A stretch of 64,000 bases of DNA from Ectobacillus polymachus (GCF_048159605.1 NZ_JBLREB010000001.1:124001-188000), one strand, 5' to 3'; positions 16,919 to 26,510 are shown, numbered from the stretch's first letter. The notes: generated by a model from the sequence alone, not told the origin. Program-made: numbers and translations.

Positions 16919-18029
16919 TAGTATTCCCTCCTAAATTTTCCTTAAGTTTATCAACGATACGTTTGAATTTCGGTTCACCCTGCAAAGGTAAAAAAACAGG
17001 ATTTTCTGCAACACTTTGTACTATGCTTTCTTTTATTGTCTTTTCGTCTCTTGGAGCTTCAATATCATAATCCTTAAGCCAGTTCTCAATGCTGTCAAAA
17101 AAAGTATCACCTTTCAATTTGTAAGGTAAAAGGGATGTCGTGCAAATATACGAGTAATTTTCCAACATTTTAAGTGCATTATCCAAATTGTTTTGCATTG
17201 TATATCCTTGTGCAGCCGTTAAATACAGCAGGCACATCAAATTAGGGTCTAATTTTTCTACTTCAAAGATTTTAGAAACTTGGATAAAACGTTCAAAGGC
17301 TTGCTCAAACTTTTCAGGTTGATCGGCAATTAATAGTAAATAGGACTGTGCTGGTCCAAGAAGACCACGCAGGTGCTGATATAGACTTACTTGTAAAGCT
17401 GATTTTGCTTTCTCTATATTTCCGGTCATTTGATAAGCCTGAGCAAGCAAAAAGTTATCACTTATAGGTGGTTTCATTGATTCATCAAGCAGTTCCAAAG
17501 CTTCCAACGGTTGATTCATTGATATACGACATAAAGCTTCTAAGGAGTTTGCTTGTTTAACGATCCAAACATCAGCGCTTTCCTTCGTAATCCGAGCACA
17601 CAAATCGGCAATTTCCTGTAATAGTGCTTCCTGTTTTTCTTTTTCCTTTTCAAGCATGTAGTGATTTAACAATAAAATTGCCATTCGTAGTAAAAGGGGG
17701 AAACAGGCGTAATACTTTTTAATAACTGAACGGCATTCATCAAGAACTTCATCAAAAGGCTTGCAACTAAATTCTGTGGCTAGATGGTGATACGTTTTAT
17801 TTATATCTTCCTTCGTCATTTGCGGGATATAACCAATAAGTTCATCAATACTAATATTAAAATAGGATGCTAATTGCGGAAGTAATGTTATATCCGGATA
17901 GCTCTGAGCCGTTTCCCATTTGGACACGGAAGCCTTTGATACACCGATATACTCAGCAAGTGTATCCTGTGTGATGCCTTTTTCTTTTCTTTTTGCTGTA
18001 ATAACTTGGGCAATATTTATTTCTCTCAT
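16911..18029 (-). CDS. XRE-family regulator with TPR-like C-terminal region
   Basis: A 372-residue protein. Residues about 6-65 are an HTH_3 domain (KGITQDTLAEYIGVSKASVSKWETAQSYPDI). The remainder is helical repeat sequence of TPR type (QPLEALELLDES, GNIEKAKSALQ, NNLDNALKML), like peptide- or protein-sensing Rgg/PlcR-type or YdeS-like regulators. GGGGGG lies upstream of ATG 18029. It overlaps the esterase gene by 8 bp. No small signalling-peptide gene was seen next to it, so a quorum role is not supported. Confidence 0.85.
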   Translation of the reverse strand: MREINIAQVITAKRKEKGITQDTLAEYIGVSKASVSKWETAQSYPDITLLPQLASYFNISIDELIGYIPQMTKEDINKTYHHLATEFSCKPFDEVLDECRSVIKKYYACFPLLLRMAILLLNHYMLEKEKEKQEALLQEIADLCARITKESADVWIVKQANSLEALCRISMNQPLEALELLDESMKPPISDNFLLAQAYQMTGNIEKAKSALQVSLYQHLRGLLGPAQSYLLLIADQPEKFEQAFERFIQVSKIFEVEKLDPNLMCLLYLTAAQGYTMQNNLDNALKMLENYSYICTTSLLPYKLKGDTFFDSIENWLKDYDIEAPRDEKTIKESIVQSVAENPVFLPLQGEPKFKRIVDKLKENLGGNTNG

Positions 18030-18045
18030 TAATTTCCCCCCCTAT

Positions 18046-18073
18046 ATACTATTAAAATGTATTCTACTGACAA
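18046..18073 (-). promoter_or_regulatory. Putative sigma-A promoter of the XRE/hydrolase operon
   Basis: On the minus strand TTGTCA, 16 bp, TAGTAT, leaving a short leader with GGGGGG before the start codon. Confidence 0.5.
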
Positions 18074-18203
18074 TTCCAATGGAGTTATACTATACTTTAG
18101 CTGATAAAATCAACCACAAGGAAACATAGTTTACTTAGGATGCCTATGGGGTTCTTATTAGTATTTCGTCTTTATCAAATATGTAAAATAATTGAATCAA
18201 ACT

Positions 18204-18242
18204 ATGTTTTTGCAGGAGATACTCCTGCATTTTTCTTTTTTG
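18204..18242 (+). terminator. Orphan terminator-like hairpin, near copy of that at 12742
   Basis: ATGTTTT, TGCAGGAG-ATA-CTCCTGCA, then a T-rich tail. It has no gene immediately upstream on the + strand, since the divergent XRE gene points away. The rest of 18074-18357 shows only AT-rich promoter-like sequence. Confidence 0.6.
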
Positions 18243-18357
18243 TAGAAAGGTATTTCTTACTTTACAATCATAATAGATATTGCTAAATGTTATATTTATT
18301 TAATACAATATTATAAGATAAATGTGTATAGAAATTCTATTATGAAGGGGTGAAACG

Positions 18358-18990
18358 ATGCTAAACCAAACACAGAAAAATTTCAGAAAACAAATGAAGG
18401 GGATAAAGAACAAAGGATATGGAGAATCTATTTATTCCTCACATCCGAGGACGCATTGGAAAAAGAAACGATCATTTGGCTGGATCGCTATTCTCTTATT
18501 TGTTGGCATTATTATTTTCTCCTATACCAACCCACTGAAATTAAACCCAATCAATCCTACAACACGAGTCATTCATAATTATTTAGTAAAGACAAAAGAT
18601 GCAGACAAAATAAAAACAGATTCCTTTACCATGGCCTCAGCTGCACTTACTCATCAAAATCCGAGTACACCTGAAGAACTGCAGCGAAAAATAACAGAAA
18701 TAGATAATGTCATGAAGGATATGCTAACAAGCGAATCCTACCTTCAGCCCATCCAAGACGTTATTGAACGAGAGTTAGCTTTATCCGAGCAAGCATTACA
18801 GTTTGCGCTCAATCATTATAATGGTACCTATACAAAAAATGTGAGTGAACAATACAGCTCTATCGTAAGTGAAGTCAACACACTCCCGACACAGGAAAGA
18901 CAGGCTGTTATCAATTTATTCAACAAATACAATATCAATTATAAAATTCTTCCAAATGGAACAATTGAGTATTCGTATATGGCTTGGTAA
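18358..18990 (+). CDS. Single-pass membrane protein, unknown function
   Basis: A 210-residue protein with a basic cytoplasmic N-terminus (about 40 residues), one membrane helix (FGWIAILLFVGIIIFSY) and an extracellular helical domain of about 150 residues. The external part begins after a PLKLNPINPTTR stretch. It has no cysteines and no recognised motif. AGGGGTG precedes ATG 18358. No operon partner. I do not recognise the family; it could be a small envelope or sporulation-associated protein. Confidence 0.6.
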   Translation: MLNQTQKNFRKQMKGIKNKGYGESIYSSHPRTHWKKKRSFGWIAILLFVGIIIFSYTNPLKLNPINPTTRVIHNYLVKTKDADKIKTDSFTMASAALTHQNPSTPEELQRKITEIDNVMKDMLTSESYLQPIQDVIERELALSEQALQFALNHYNGTYTKNVSEQYSSIVSEVNTLPTQERQAVINLFNKYNINYKILPNGTIEYSYMAW

Positions 18991-19072
18991 AGATGCTATA
19001 AGGATGCCTTTCTAGATTAGTTAGAGGGGAAAATTAACTCCTATCGAATTGTATGAATGAGGAGGGATGACA

Positions 19073-19588
19073 GTGAAACATCACGCATTACAATTGTATG
19101 AATATAACGTATGGGCAAACAAAAGAGTTTTTGAACATTTAAAAGAACTGCCACGGGACATTTACCTTAAGGAGCTTCAAAGTGTTTTTCTTTCTATTTC
19201 AGAGATGTTAGTTCATATTTACAAAGCCGATACGATTTGGTTAAGCGTTATGTCTGGTGACAGCTTTGATGAAACAATGACTGTAGTTGGCCAACTATCG
19301 GAGGAAACGAAAGCAAAAAGTTTAGAAGAAATGGAAACGATGTTTTTGGACCTATCCAAACGTTACCAAGCGTTTTTCGACCGTCAAGAGGATTTGGATA
19401 AAGCTATTTCTTGTGAACATCCCCAATTTGGGAGGTTAGAAACCCATCTTTTCGAATTGGTACAGCATGTTGTTAATCATGGAACATATCACCGGGGAAA
19501 TATCACGGCCATGTTACGACAAATGGGCCACCCTGGTGTTTCAACGGATTACGTTTTTTATTTGTATGCGATCACCTCTAACGGGTGA
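19073..19588 (+). CDS. DinB family protein (putative metal-dependent thiol transferase)
   Basis: A 171-residue four-helix-bundle protein. The metal-site histidines are visible: one in MLVHIYKADTIW and two in HGTYHRGN, the classic HxxxH near the C-terminus. GTG 19073 is chosen over ATG 19067 because AGGAGGG abuts the ATG but sits 6 bp from the GTG. Members bind Ni/Zn and are related to bacillithiol S-transferases (BstA). The substrate is unknown. Single gene, convergent with a DUF5391 gene. Confidence 0.85.
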   Translation: MKHHALQLYEYNVWANKRVFEHLKELPRDIYLKELQSVFLSISEMLVHIYKADTIWLSVMSGDSFDETMTVVGQLSEETKAKSLEEMETMFLDLSKRYQAFFDRQEDLDKAISCEHPQFGRLETHLFELVQHVVNHGTYHRGNITAMLRQMGHPGVSTDYVFYLYAITSNG

Positions 19589-19619
19589 ATCGCATACAAA
19601 ATTTTATCCTTATTTCGTT

Positions 19620-20030
19620 TCAAAGCTCAGCTTTATGCGAAGTTGACGACGAACGAAAAGCTACAAAAAACCAACCAATATTGACAAGTAATGTTGCAAT
19701 ACAAAGACTTATGACCCATATTAAATCAGGGAGTTTAAATGCATATAGACCCAATGTAATGAATAGGATGGAAAGACTTATTAGTAAGCCAAAACCACAA
19801 AGAACGGCCATGACATATCTCATCGCATCTGCTCCGACGGCATAAAAAATTAAAGGAAGGATATAAAATGCAAGAACAACGCCTATTGCTTCCCACATAC
19901 CTAAACTGCCAAATTTATTTGCTTTAGGTCCTGAATCAGCAAGTGGAGAAAATGAGCACACAACCACCAAGGAGCAGAAGAGTATGGCAGAAATCCAAGT
20001 CATCATAACAACACCATTTTTCTTTGTCAT
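19620..20030 (-). CDS. DUF5391 family membrane protein
   Basis: A 136-residue protein with four predicted membrane segments. The segment SPLADSGPKANKFGSLGMWEA after helix 1 matches what I recall of DUF5391. The start is taken as the ATG at 20030 (AAAGGA 12 bp upstream); earlier in-frame codons sit on the ribosome site. Function unknown. Confidence 0.65.
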   Translation of the reverse strand: MTKKNGVVMMTWISAILFCSLVVVCSFSPLADSGPKANKFGSLGMWEAIGVVLAFYILPLIFYAVGADAMRYVMAVLCGFGLLISLSILFITLGLYAFKLPDLIWVISLCIATLLVNIGWFFVAFRSSSTSHKAEL

Positions 20031-20224
20031 TGTACATTTCATTCCTTTCACTATTACTTATAATTTTGAAGTATATACAAAAAAGTAATAACTTCTAAAA
20101 CTTCCAAAGATTACTTTCTCTTAAACCGTACCATATATTTTAATTCTTACTACAACAAAATTGAAAATTTCATATTATTGTCAAACAATGTTTAGAAAAC
20201 GTTTACATAAATAATTCCTAATAC

Positions 20225-20233
20225 TGGTATAAT
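20225..20233 (+). promoter_or_regulatory. Extended -10 promoter
   Basis: TGG-TATAAT, a perfect extended -10 (TGnTATAAT), with no good -35 at standard spacing. It is 30 bp upstream of the ATG at 20264. Confidence 0.55.
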
Positions 20234-20263
20234 TTAAGTATCAAACGAGAGGTGGATGGTTCT

Positions 20264-20587
20264 ATGAATATTACGACAATAATTGAATTAGATAATAAAG
20301 AAGTAGAAGAAATGTTAGGTGCAAAAATGAAGTTTATGGAAGAATATATTCAAGATAATATCGTCAACACATGTGTGGAAGGGTTTGTAGATGTAAAAAC
20401 AAATGAGCCACTCGATATTGACGATGCATGTGAAAAATTATTTGCGGAACTTCAAAATAAGCAAATTATTTCTTCAGCTGTTGAAGATTTCTCTTGCAAG
20501 CTCCCTTCTTGTGAACGTGTGAAGGAGTTCGGTGAAGAAGAATTTAAACCTGAAAAGGTTGTCATTTCTTACATGGAAGAGAAATAA
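20264..20587 (+). CDS. Small acidic cytosolic protein, unknown
   Basis: A 107-residue acidic protein with two nearby cysteines (FSCKLPSCERVKEF). ATG 20264 follows GAGAGGTGG at good spacing; the GTG at 20252 overlaps the site. No membrane segment and no recognised domain. Own promoter and terminator, so it is a stand-alone gene. Confidence 0.6.
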   Translation: MNITTIIELDNKEVEEMLGAKMKFMEEYIQDNIVNTCVEGFVDVKTNEPLDIDDACEKLFAELQNKQIISSAVEDFSCKLPSCERVKEFGEEEFKPEKVVISYMEEK

Positions 20588-20603
20588 TCTGTAGACTTAC
20601 ACG

Positions 20604-20640
20604 ACCTGTCCTCTAATCGTAGGGGACAGGTTGTTTCCTT
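20604..20640 (+). terminator. Terminator after the small acidic gene
   Basis: ACCTGTCC...GGACAGGT stem with a T-rich tail. Confidence 0.75.
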
Positions 20641-20737
20641 TTGTCCGAATACTCATTTTATCGTTTTTCAATCTCTCCAAAGTGCTACAATATCCATATG
20701 TCATCTACTATACAACAAACTAGGGAGAGCGAGACGA

Positions 20738-21037
20738 TTGAAACAAGTTACCGAAAAAATTCTAAAATTCCGCGATGACCGCGATTGGAAACAATACCAT
20801 ACGGAAAAAGATTTAGCGATATCCATTGCATTAGAAGCAAGTGAACTTCTTGAAAACTTTCAATGGAAAACAAGTGAACAAGCAGTAGCAGAGACCAAGC
20901 AAAATATGAAAGAAGAAATCTCTGATATTTTTATCTATCTCATCCAACTTGTAGATAAACTAGGAATTGATTTAGAAGAGGAAGTCTATAAAAAGCTTGA
21001 AAAAAATGCGATTAAATATCCGGCTCCAGAAAAGTAA
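20738..21037 (+). CDS. MazG-like nucleotide pyrophosphohydrolase
   Basis: A 99-residue all-alpha NTP pyrophosphatase of the single-domain MazG/RS21-C6 type. The metal-binding pattern is visible: EKDLAISIALEASELLE (ExxE) and a second helix EEISDIFIYLIQLVDKLG (ExxD). Start is TTG 20738 with AGGGAGAG upstream. Such house-cleaning enzymes hydrolyse non-canonical dNTPs to monophosphates. A weak stem plus T run follows at 21062-21090. Confidence 0.88.
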   Translation: MKQVTEKILKFRDDRDWKQYHTEKDLAISIALEASELLENFQWKTSEQAVAETKQNMKEEISDIFIYLIQLVDKLGIDLEEEVYKKLEKNAIKYPAPEK

Positions 21038-21171
21038 CGGGATGCAAGAACTCCTTTTCATAAGTACCTCATACAGGTGCTTTTTCTTTTAGAAAAATAG
21101 CCAAAACGAAGCAGAAATAGACAGGATTTTATGATAGATACTTGGTAGTATTTCAATAAGGAGTGAATCAT

Positions 21172-22026
21172 ATGGCATGGGTTGAATCGATACAGAAATC
21201 AATAAACTATATAGAAGATCACTTGCTTGAAGAGATAACAATTGAATATATTGCAGAGCAAGCAAATGCGTCGGTTTTCCATTTTCAACGTACGTTTGCG
21301 ATATTGACAGATATACCAGTTGGTGAATATGTGAGGCGTCGCCGGCTTACATTAGCTGCGCAGGAATTAGCTAGTACAAACTGTAAAATAATCGATTTAG
21401 CCTATAAGTATGGTTATGACACTCCTGAGGCTTTCTCAAAGGCATTTCGGAGGCAGCATGGGATAACACCAAGTGAAGCTAGAAAGTATATTGGAAAGCT
21501 TAAGCTTTATGAACGCCTAATTATACAGGTAATCCTGAAAGGAGCTGAGCCAATGAAGTATAATGTTGTGGAAAGAGATACGTTTCAAGTGGCAGGGGTA
21601 AAGAGAGAGTTTTCAGTAGTTAATGGAGAAAATCTTATCGGTATTCCAAAGTTTTGGGACGAAGTAAATCAAGATGGAACATGTGAGAAGATATGTAAGC
21701 TGAACAACGGCACAATCAAAGGTGCGTTAGGTGTATGTGCTGCTGGCAGTAATAAGCAAGCGATAGACTATTGGGTGGCGGTAGATCATGATGGCAAGCT
21801 GCCGGAAGGAATGGAAAGTCTTATCATACCGGCATCGAAGTGGGTTGTATTTGAAGTTCACGGTCCTATGCCAGATGCTATTCAAGCAGCTTGGAAGAAA
21901 ATTTTCTCAGAATGGTTTCCGACTAGCGGGTATGAGCATGCGGATGCACCTGAATTAGAAGTATATCCAGATGGTGATGTTTCTCACCCAGATTATTATT
22001 CTGAGATTTGGATACCGGTAAAATAA
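21172..22026 (+). CDS. AraC-type regulator with GyrI-like effector domain
   Basis: A 284-residue protein. The N-terminal AraC DNA-binding domain (residues 1-110) has both helix-turn-helix motifs, and the second reads YGYDTPEAFSKAFRRQHGITPSEAR. The C-terminal half (about 125-284) is a GyrI-like/BacA effector-binding domain ending in SEIWIPVK. ATG 21172 has AAGGAG. The layout matches MarA/Rob-like activators that bind small hydrophobic drugs. No obvious target adjoins; the sirtuin gene follows by 112 bp. Confidence 0.9.
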   Translation: MAWVESIQKSINYIEDHLLEEITIEYIAEQANASVFHFQRTFAILTDIPVGEYVRRRRLTLAAQELASTNCKIIDLAYKYGYDTPEAFSKAFRRQHGITPSEARKYIGKLKLYERLIIQVILKGAEPMKYNVVERDTFQVAGVKREFSVVNGENLIGIPKFWDEVNQDGTCEKICKLNNGTIKGALGVCAAGSNKQAIDYWVAVDHDGKLPEGMESLIIPASKWVVFEVHGPMPDAIQAAWKKIFSEWFPTSGYEHADAPELEVYPDGDVSHPDYYSEIWIPVK

Positions 22027-22138
22027 TAGGAATTTTTTTACTTTTCTAAAATAGCGAAATACCTTACTCCCTTTAGCAGGGTATCATACCGACTTCGTGG
22101 AATTACATACTTACAAAGCTAAAGAGGGGGAGAAGGAT

Positions 22139-22858
22139 ATGCTCGCTTCTATATTAGAACATGCTAAGTACCCAGTCGTCCTAACAGGTGCAGGTATGAG
22201 CACTGAATCAGGACTACCCGATTTTCGTTCCAGTCAAAATGGGCTTTGGAAAAACCGAGATCCTTTAGAACTTGCCTCGGTACATGCAATGCAGCATAAT
22301 AGGTCGAACTTCATTTCCTTTTACCGCAGCCGTATGAACGCTTTACGTGAGATCATTCCGCATAAGGGTTATGACATTCTTGCAAATTGGGTGCAAAGAG
22401 GAAAGGTGAAGGCGATTATTACGCAAAACGTGGATGGCCTTCATTCTATCTCTGGTGTACATAACGTTGCAGAATTACATGGTACTCTTCGGACATGTCA
22501 TTGTCATACTTGCGGGAAAAAGTATCCGAGTGAAGTTTTTTTAGAATCCGACGATCTGCAATGTAGCTGCGGTGGGTTTATTCGTCCTTCTGTTGTCTTA
22601 TTTGGGGAAAGTCTTTCTGAGGAGCCGCTTCACTTTGCAGAAAGGGAAAGCCAAAAAGCCGATTTGTTTCTCGTACTTGGCACATCCTTGCAAGTAACGC
22701 CTGCAAACCTCTTTCCGCAAATTGCAAAACGAAACGGTGCTTCACTTGTTATTGTTAATCGAGAATCAACTCCTCTTGATCCAATTGCCGACCTTGTTAT
22801 TCATGATCAGAATATCGGGGATGTACTATACGAGGCAGATGAGAAGCTGGGGTATTAA
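22139..22858 (+). CDS. srtN: NAD-dependent protein deacylase (sirtuin)
   Basis: Sirtuin of 239 residues from ATG 22139, which has GGGGGAGAAGG upstream; the frame runs back to GTG 22097 without a site. Complete motif set: GAGMSTESGLPDFRS, TQNVDGLH, catalytic His in ELHGT, the zinc knuckle (CHTC and CSCG pairs), GTSLQV, and the adenine-binding IVNRE. It would remove acetyl or other acyl groups from lysines using NAD, as with SrtN in B. subtilis. A strong terminator follows. Confidence 0.9.
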   Translation: MLASILEHAKYPVVLTGAGMSTESGLPDFRSSQNGLWKNRDPLELASVHAMQHNRSNFISFYRSRMNALREIIPHKGYDILANWVQRGKVKAIITQNVDGLHSISGVHNVAELHGTLRTCHCHTCGKKYPSEVFLESDDLQCSCGGFIRPSVVLFGESLSEEPLHFAERESQKADLFLVLGTSLQVTPANLFPQIAKRNGASLVIVNRESTPLDPIADLVIHDQNIGDVLYEADEKLGY

Positions 22859-22862
22859 TAGA

Positions 22863-22900
22863 AAAGAAGGGTGTTCCTTATTTTAGGAACACCCTTCTTA
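22863..22900 (+). terminator. Terminator after the sirtuin gene
   Basis: Perfect AAGAAGGGTGTTCCT / AGGAACACCCTTCTT stem of 15 bp. Confidence 0.88.
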
Positions 22901-23059
22901 CATGTCAAAGATTCATAATATCTGTAGAGTGACAATAAAGTTGTTAAACAATCGCACCTTTTAATGGAATAGAATGTAGCTATTATTAGCTGGTTTCACT
23001 GATTACTTGTTCACCTTTATTTCTATAGCTTCTTATTGTGTAATTAACCAAAAGTTTCT

Positions 23060-24001
23060 TTAGAGATTAAATAGATTTACGGCATTCTTATACATTAGTT
23101 TGTCAGCAAATCCTTTTTTTATAGCGTATGATTCTAAATCATCCCTTCTTTTTTTGACTATTTCCTTTGGTGTGTAAGGATAATCGCCACCGAAAAGAAT
23201 ATGATCTTCATCAGTTAAAGTCATTAATATTTCTGTACCTCTAGGTAACGCGTCACCAGCCACATCAAAATAAAGATTTTTTAGACTCTTCGATACATCA
23301 ATTTCTTTACCGATTCCCATAGAGGATAACGCTTTAGTTATACCTTCTAAACGATCAATAACATTAGGTAAAAATGAACCACAATGAGGCACTACAACTT
23401 TAATATTCGGGTACTTTTCTAATGTACCATTTGCAATCATATTAATAACAGCTCTTGTTGTATCAGCAATATATTCGAAAAGTGGTGCTAGTTCACTTGT
23501 AAAGCAGTTTTTAGGTACTTCCTCAGGTTTAGAAGGATGAATAATTACTACTGCATTTCTATTATTTAATTCTTCAAAGAAAGGGCTTAATAATTTATCG
23601 CCTAAATATACACCATTAGCTTGAGAAGGTACTTTTATAGCATCAGCATCTAAAATGTCATATGAATATTTTACTTCTTCAATAGATGAATCAACATCTG
23701 GTAAAGGAACACACGCGCCAAATAAAAATTTATCTGGATATTGTTTTTTGATTTTTGAAATATATTCGTTTAAATATCTTGTTAATTCCTTAGCTTCTTC
23801 TAAATTTCCAAAGTGTTGATGAGGTGTAGATAATGATAATAAACACATATCAATATTTGATTCTTCCATAAACTTTAAATGTTCGTCAATATTCCAGGAT
23901 GGATGGGGAAAACCATCAACATGTTCAACATTATGTTTCTTTAATGCTGTTATATATTTATCTGTTAAAAAGTGGGAATGAATATCAATTGTTTTAACCA
24001 T
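23060..24001 (-). CDS. Amidohydrolase-2 family metal-dependent hydrolase/decarboxylase
   Basis: A 313-residue TIM-barrel enzyme of the ACMSD-like amidohydrolase-2 family. Metal ligands: HSH in MVKTIDIHSHF, HPS in VVIIHPSKPEE, HCG in VVPHCGSFLP, and a late Asp in ILFGGDYPY. TAAGGAG precedes ATG 24001. Family members decarboxylate or hydrolyse aromatic acids; the exact substrate cannot be told. It stands alone. Confidence 0.85.
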   Translation of the reverse strand: MVKTIDIHSHFLTDKYITALKKHNVEHVDGFPHPSWNIDEHLKFMEESNIDMCLLSLSTPHQHFGNLEEAKELTRYLNEYISKIKKQYPDKFLFGACVPLPDVDSSIEEVKYSYDILDADAIKVPSQANGVYLGDKLLSPFFEELNNRNAVVIIHPSKPEEVPKNCFTSELAPLFEYIADTTRAVINMIANGTLEKYPNIKVVVPHCGSFLPNVIDRLEGITKALSSMGIGKEIDVSKSLKNLYFDVAGDALPRGTEILMTLTDEDHILFGGDYPYTPKEIVKKRRDDLESYAIKKGFADKLMYKNAVNLFNL

Positions 24002-24208
24002 TTAAATATCTCCTTATATTTTTATCCTAATAGTTCACATTATAGCAAACAATTTATTGACATAAGATATCGTAATAAATCCTTTTAGTTATAAGAGTTA
24101 GAATCAAACAACTTTATTATCTCTGAATATCCCTCTTTCTCCCTTTACAATGATAATGATAGAATAGAAGAAAAACTACATATAAGAAGACATCAGGGGG
24201 AGTAGAGG

Positions 24209-26314
24209 TTGCAAAATAAGAAGCCGTATTCAACATTGTATCGTAAATTTGTGCTAGCAGGAGGAGTTGTACTGCTTTTGGCACTTCCCGTTCAAGCTGC
24301 AGATAATCCTCCTACAACTAGTGTACAAGAGAATCAAATGGTGGCATGGACAAATGGAAATTCGATTTGGACGCTTCCTTATGGATTAACCGGTGCTAGT
24401 TATGTAGGATCTACGAATGATTATGCGGGTCAAGATATTCAGCTTGTTCAGAAAATGACTTTGAATAATGTATTATGGTATCAATTTAGTATAAATGGTC
24501 AAGTAATCGGTTGGCTTGATAGCCGAGCGTTAAGTGCTTTGACAAATATCCAAACAATCAATCAGGCTGCTGTGATGGGGGCAACGACAGTTAATGGAGT
24601 ATGGTCGATGCCGTACGGTGTGTCGGGTGCGAATTATGTAGGTTCAACGGATCTTTATGCTTACCGTGATATTCAGTTGGTTGAAAGTGCTACATCAGGC
24701 GGCGTGCAGTGGTACAAATGTAGCGTAGATGGCAAGATAATCGGCTGGATGGACAGCAAGGCGTTAGATAATGCCGGAGAAGCAAAGCCTGCTAATTTCT
24801 CCGTGACGATTGGAAGTACGCCGAATAATGGAATATGGACGACCCCTTATGGGATTATCGGAGCGCAGTATGCAGGAAGCACCAATGCATATGCTTATCA
24901 AACGGTTCAAGTAGGAAAGACGGTAACAAGAGGAAATGTAACCTGGTATCAAATTTCTAAAGATGGAAAGCTATTAGGCTGGATCGATGGACAGAAGGCC
25001 TTAACCGATTTAACGAATGTAAAAGATGAAAACCAATCTGCTGTGATGGGCCTTTCCGTTAAGGGAGACGGGATTTGGAGTGTTCCTTACGGTGAATATG
25101 GTGCAAGCTGGGTAGATTCTACCAATAATTATAGCTATCAAAACGTACAAGTTGTACAAAGTGCCATGCAAGGATCGGTTACGTGGAATAAAATTATGGC
25201 AGGAAACCAAGTATTAGGCTGGGTGGATGCGAGAGTTTTCACAAATACAGTATCGAATATAAAAAATGAAAATCAAACTGTACTTATTGGCGATACAGAT
25301 GGTCATGCGGTATGGAGTGCGCCTTATGGGGAAAATGGTGCATCCTACGTTGGTTCTGCAAGTAATTATGATAATCGTCCGCTTCAGATTACCCGCAGTT
25401 TAGACAAGGATGGGGTGCATTGGTATTACTTTAAAGTAGATGGTCATGATGAAGGCTGGATTGATTCACGGGCGATTTCCAGTGCAACGAACATTCAGAC
25501 CTTAAATCAAGTTGGGCACGTGTCCAATGCAGCTGGTAATGCTGTCTGGACGAAACCTTACGGAATGCAGCATGCTGCATATGTTGGCGCTTCAGATTTT
25601 GCCAATCAAAACTTAAGTTTGTTACAATCTGCAACCTATAACGGGGTAACGTGGTACCAAATTCAGCAAAATGGCCGTACTGGTTGGCTCGATAGCCGAG
25701 CGGTTAGCTTAGGCGGAATCACCCTTGCAGATAGCTTTCATACAGTTGGCGACAATAATCAATTAATCGTCGTTTCAGCGACTGGCTACGGAACAAACCT
25801 AGCACGTATTCGGACGTTTGAACGTGTAAATGGTGTTTGGAAACAGCTATTAGACATTAACGGGCATATTGGCCGTGATGGCTTTGCATCGCAAATGAGT
25901 GAATATGTCGTGCAGTCGCCAAGAGGGAAGTACTCCATCGGTACCGCATTTGGTCGCTATGGCAACCCAGGTACAAAATTACCGTTCCGTCAAATTACGC
26001 CAGATGACGTATGGGTCGATGATTCGAATAGTTCTCTTTATAACACATGGCAGTCTCGCAGTGCGACGCAAGGACAATGGAGCAGTGCTGAAAATATGGA
26101 TATATCTGCTTATAATTATGGATTTGTTATTAACTATAATATGAACCGAACTCCGGGTGCCGGAAGTGCAATATTCTTCCATGTTTCCGATATGTATACG
26201 AATGGTTGTACCGCCACGGATCAACAAGATGTTATTTCCATCTTAAAGTGGCTAGACCCAGCTAAAAATCCAGCGATTATTCAGAGCCCTGACTCTGAGT
26301 TGGGGAATTATTAA
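24209..26314 (+). CDS. Secreted protein with six GW modules and an L,D-transpeptidase-like domain
   Basis: A 701-residue exported protein, TTG start 24209 after GGGGGAG. The signal peptide is about 30 residues, cleaved after PVQA. Six GW (SH3-type) modules of about 78 residues follow. Each starts with a W-x-x-PYG element and ends in GW-(L/M/I/V)-D-xRAL; they span about residues 45-500. GW modules bind lipoteichoic acid and hold proteins at the wall. The C-terminal ~200 residues look like a YkuD-type domain: H658 in FFHVSD and C667 in TNGCTATD are the probable catalytic pair. The Ser/Thr-His-Gly-Cys consensus is altered to TNGC. Probably a wall-remodelling enzyme. Confidence 0.82.
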   Translation: MQNKKPYSTLYRKFVLAGGVVLLLALPVQAADNPPTTSVQENQMVAWTNGNSIWTLPYGLTGASYVGSTNDYAGQDIQLVQKMTLNNVLWYQFSINGQVIGWLDSRALSALTNIQTINQAAVMGATTVNGVWSMPYGVSGANYVGSTDLYAYRDIQLVESATSGGVQWYKCSVDGKIIGWMDSKALDNAGEAKPANFSVTIGSTPNNGIWTTPYGIIGAQYAGSTNAYAYQTVQVGKTVTRGNVTWYQISKDGKLLGWIDGQKALTDLTNVKDENQSAVMGLSVKGDGIWSVPYGEYGASWVDSTNNYSYQNVQVVQSAMQGSVTWNKIMAGNQVLGWVDARVFTNTVSNIKNENQTVLIGDTDGHAVWSAPYGENGASYVGSASNYDNRPLQITRSLDKDGVHWYYFKVDGHDEGWIDSRAISSATNIQTLNQVGHVSNAAGNAVWTKPYGMQHAAYVGASDFANQNLSLLQSATYNGVTWYQIQQNGRTGWLDSRAVSLGGITLADSFHTVGDNNQLIVVSATGYGTNLARIRTFERVNGVWKQLLDINGHIGRDGFASQMSEYVVQSPRGKYSIGTAFGRYGNPGTKLPFRQITPDDVWVDDSNSSLYNTWQSRSATQGQWSSAENMDISAYNYGFVINYNMNRTPGAGSAIFFHVSDMYTNGCTATDQQDVISILKWLDPAKNPAIIQSPDSELGNY

Positions 26315-26401
26315 AAAGGCTGAGCAAGAGAAGTTTTTAAGAGTGTAGAGTTATGTAAAAAACAGACATAAATGATTTATTTTTAATAATATGTTTTTAA
26401 A

Positions 26402-26438
26402 TACGGTAGCCAGATTCTATGGCTACCGTAAATTTTTT
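26402..26438 (+). terminator. Terminator after the GW-transpeptidase gene
   Basis: TACGGTAGCCA / TGGCTACCGTA, then AAATTTTTT. Confidence 0.85.
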
Positions 26439-26510
26439 AGTTGATTTTTTGTTTCTAATGTTTGATTATTTAATAGAAAACATTTAAGAGGATAATCCTC
26501 TTTTCTCTAT

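Noticed and set aside
16911..18360. XRE/TPR regulator as part of a peptide quorum-sensing pair
   Set aside because: No small secreted-peptide gene with a signal sequence lies next to it; the 210-residue protein on the other side is too large and is divergent.
24143..24165. TGATAATGATA before the GW protein as a Fur box
   Set aside because: Only one half-site fits; the second half lacks the ATTATCA arm.
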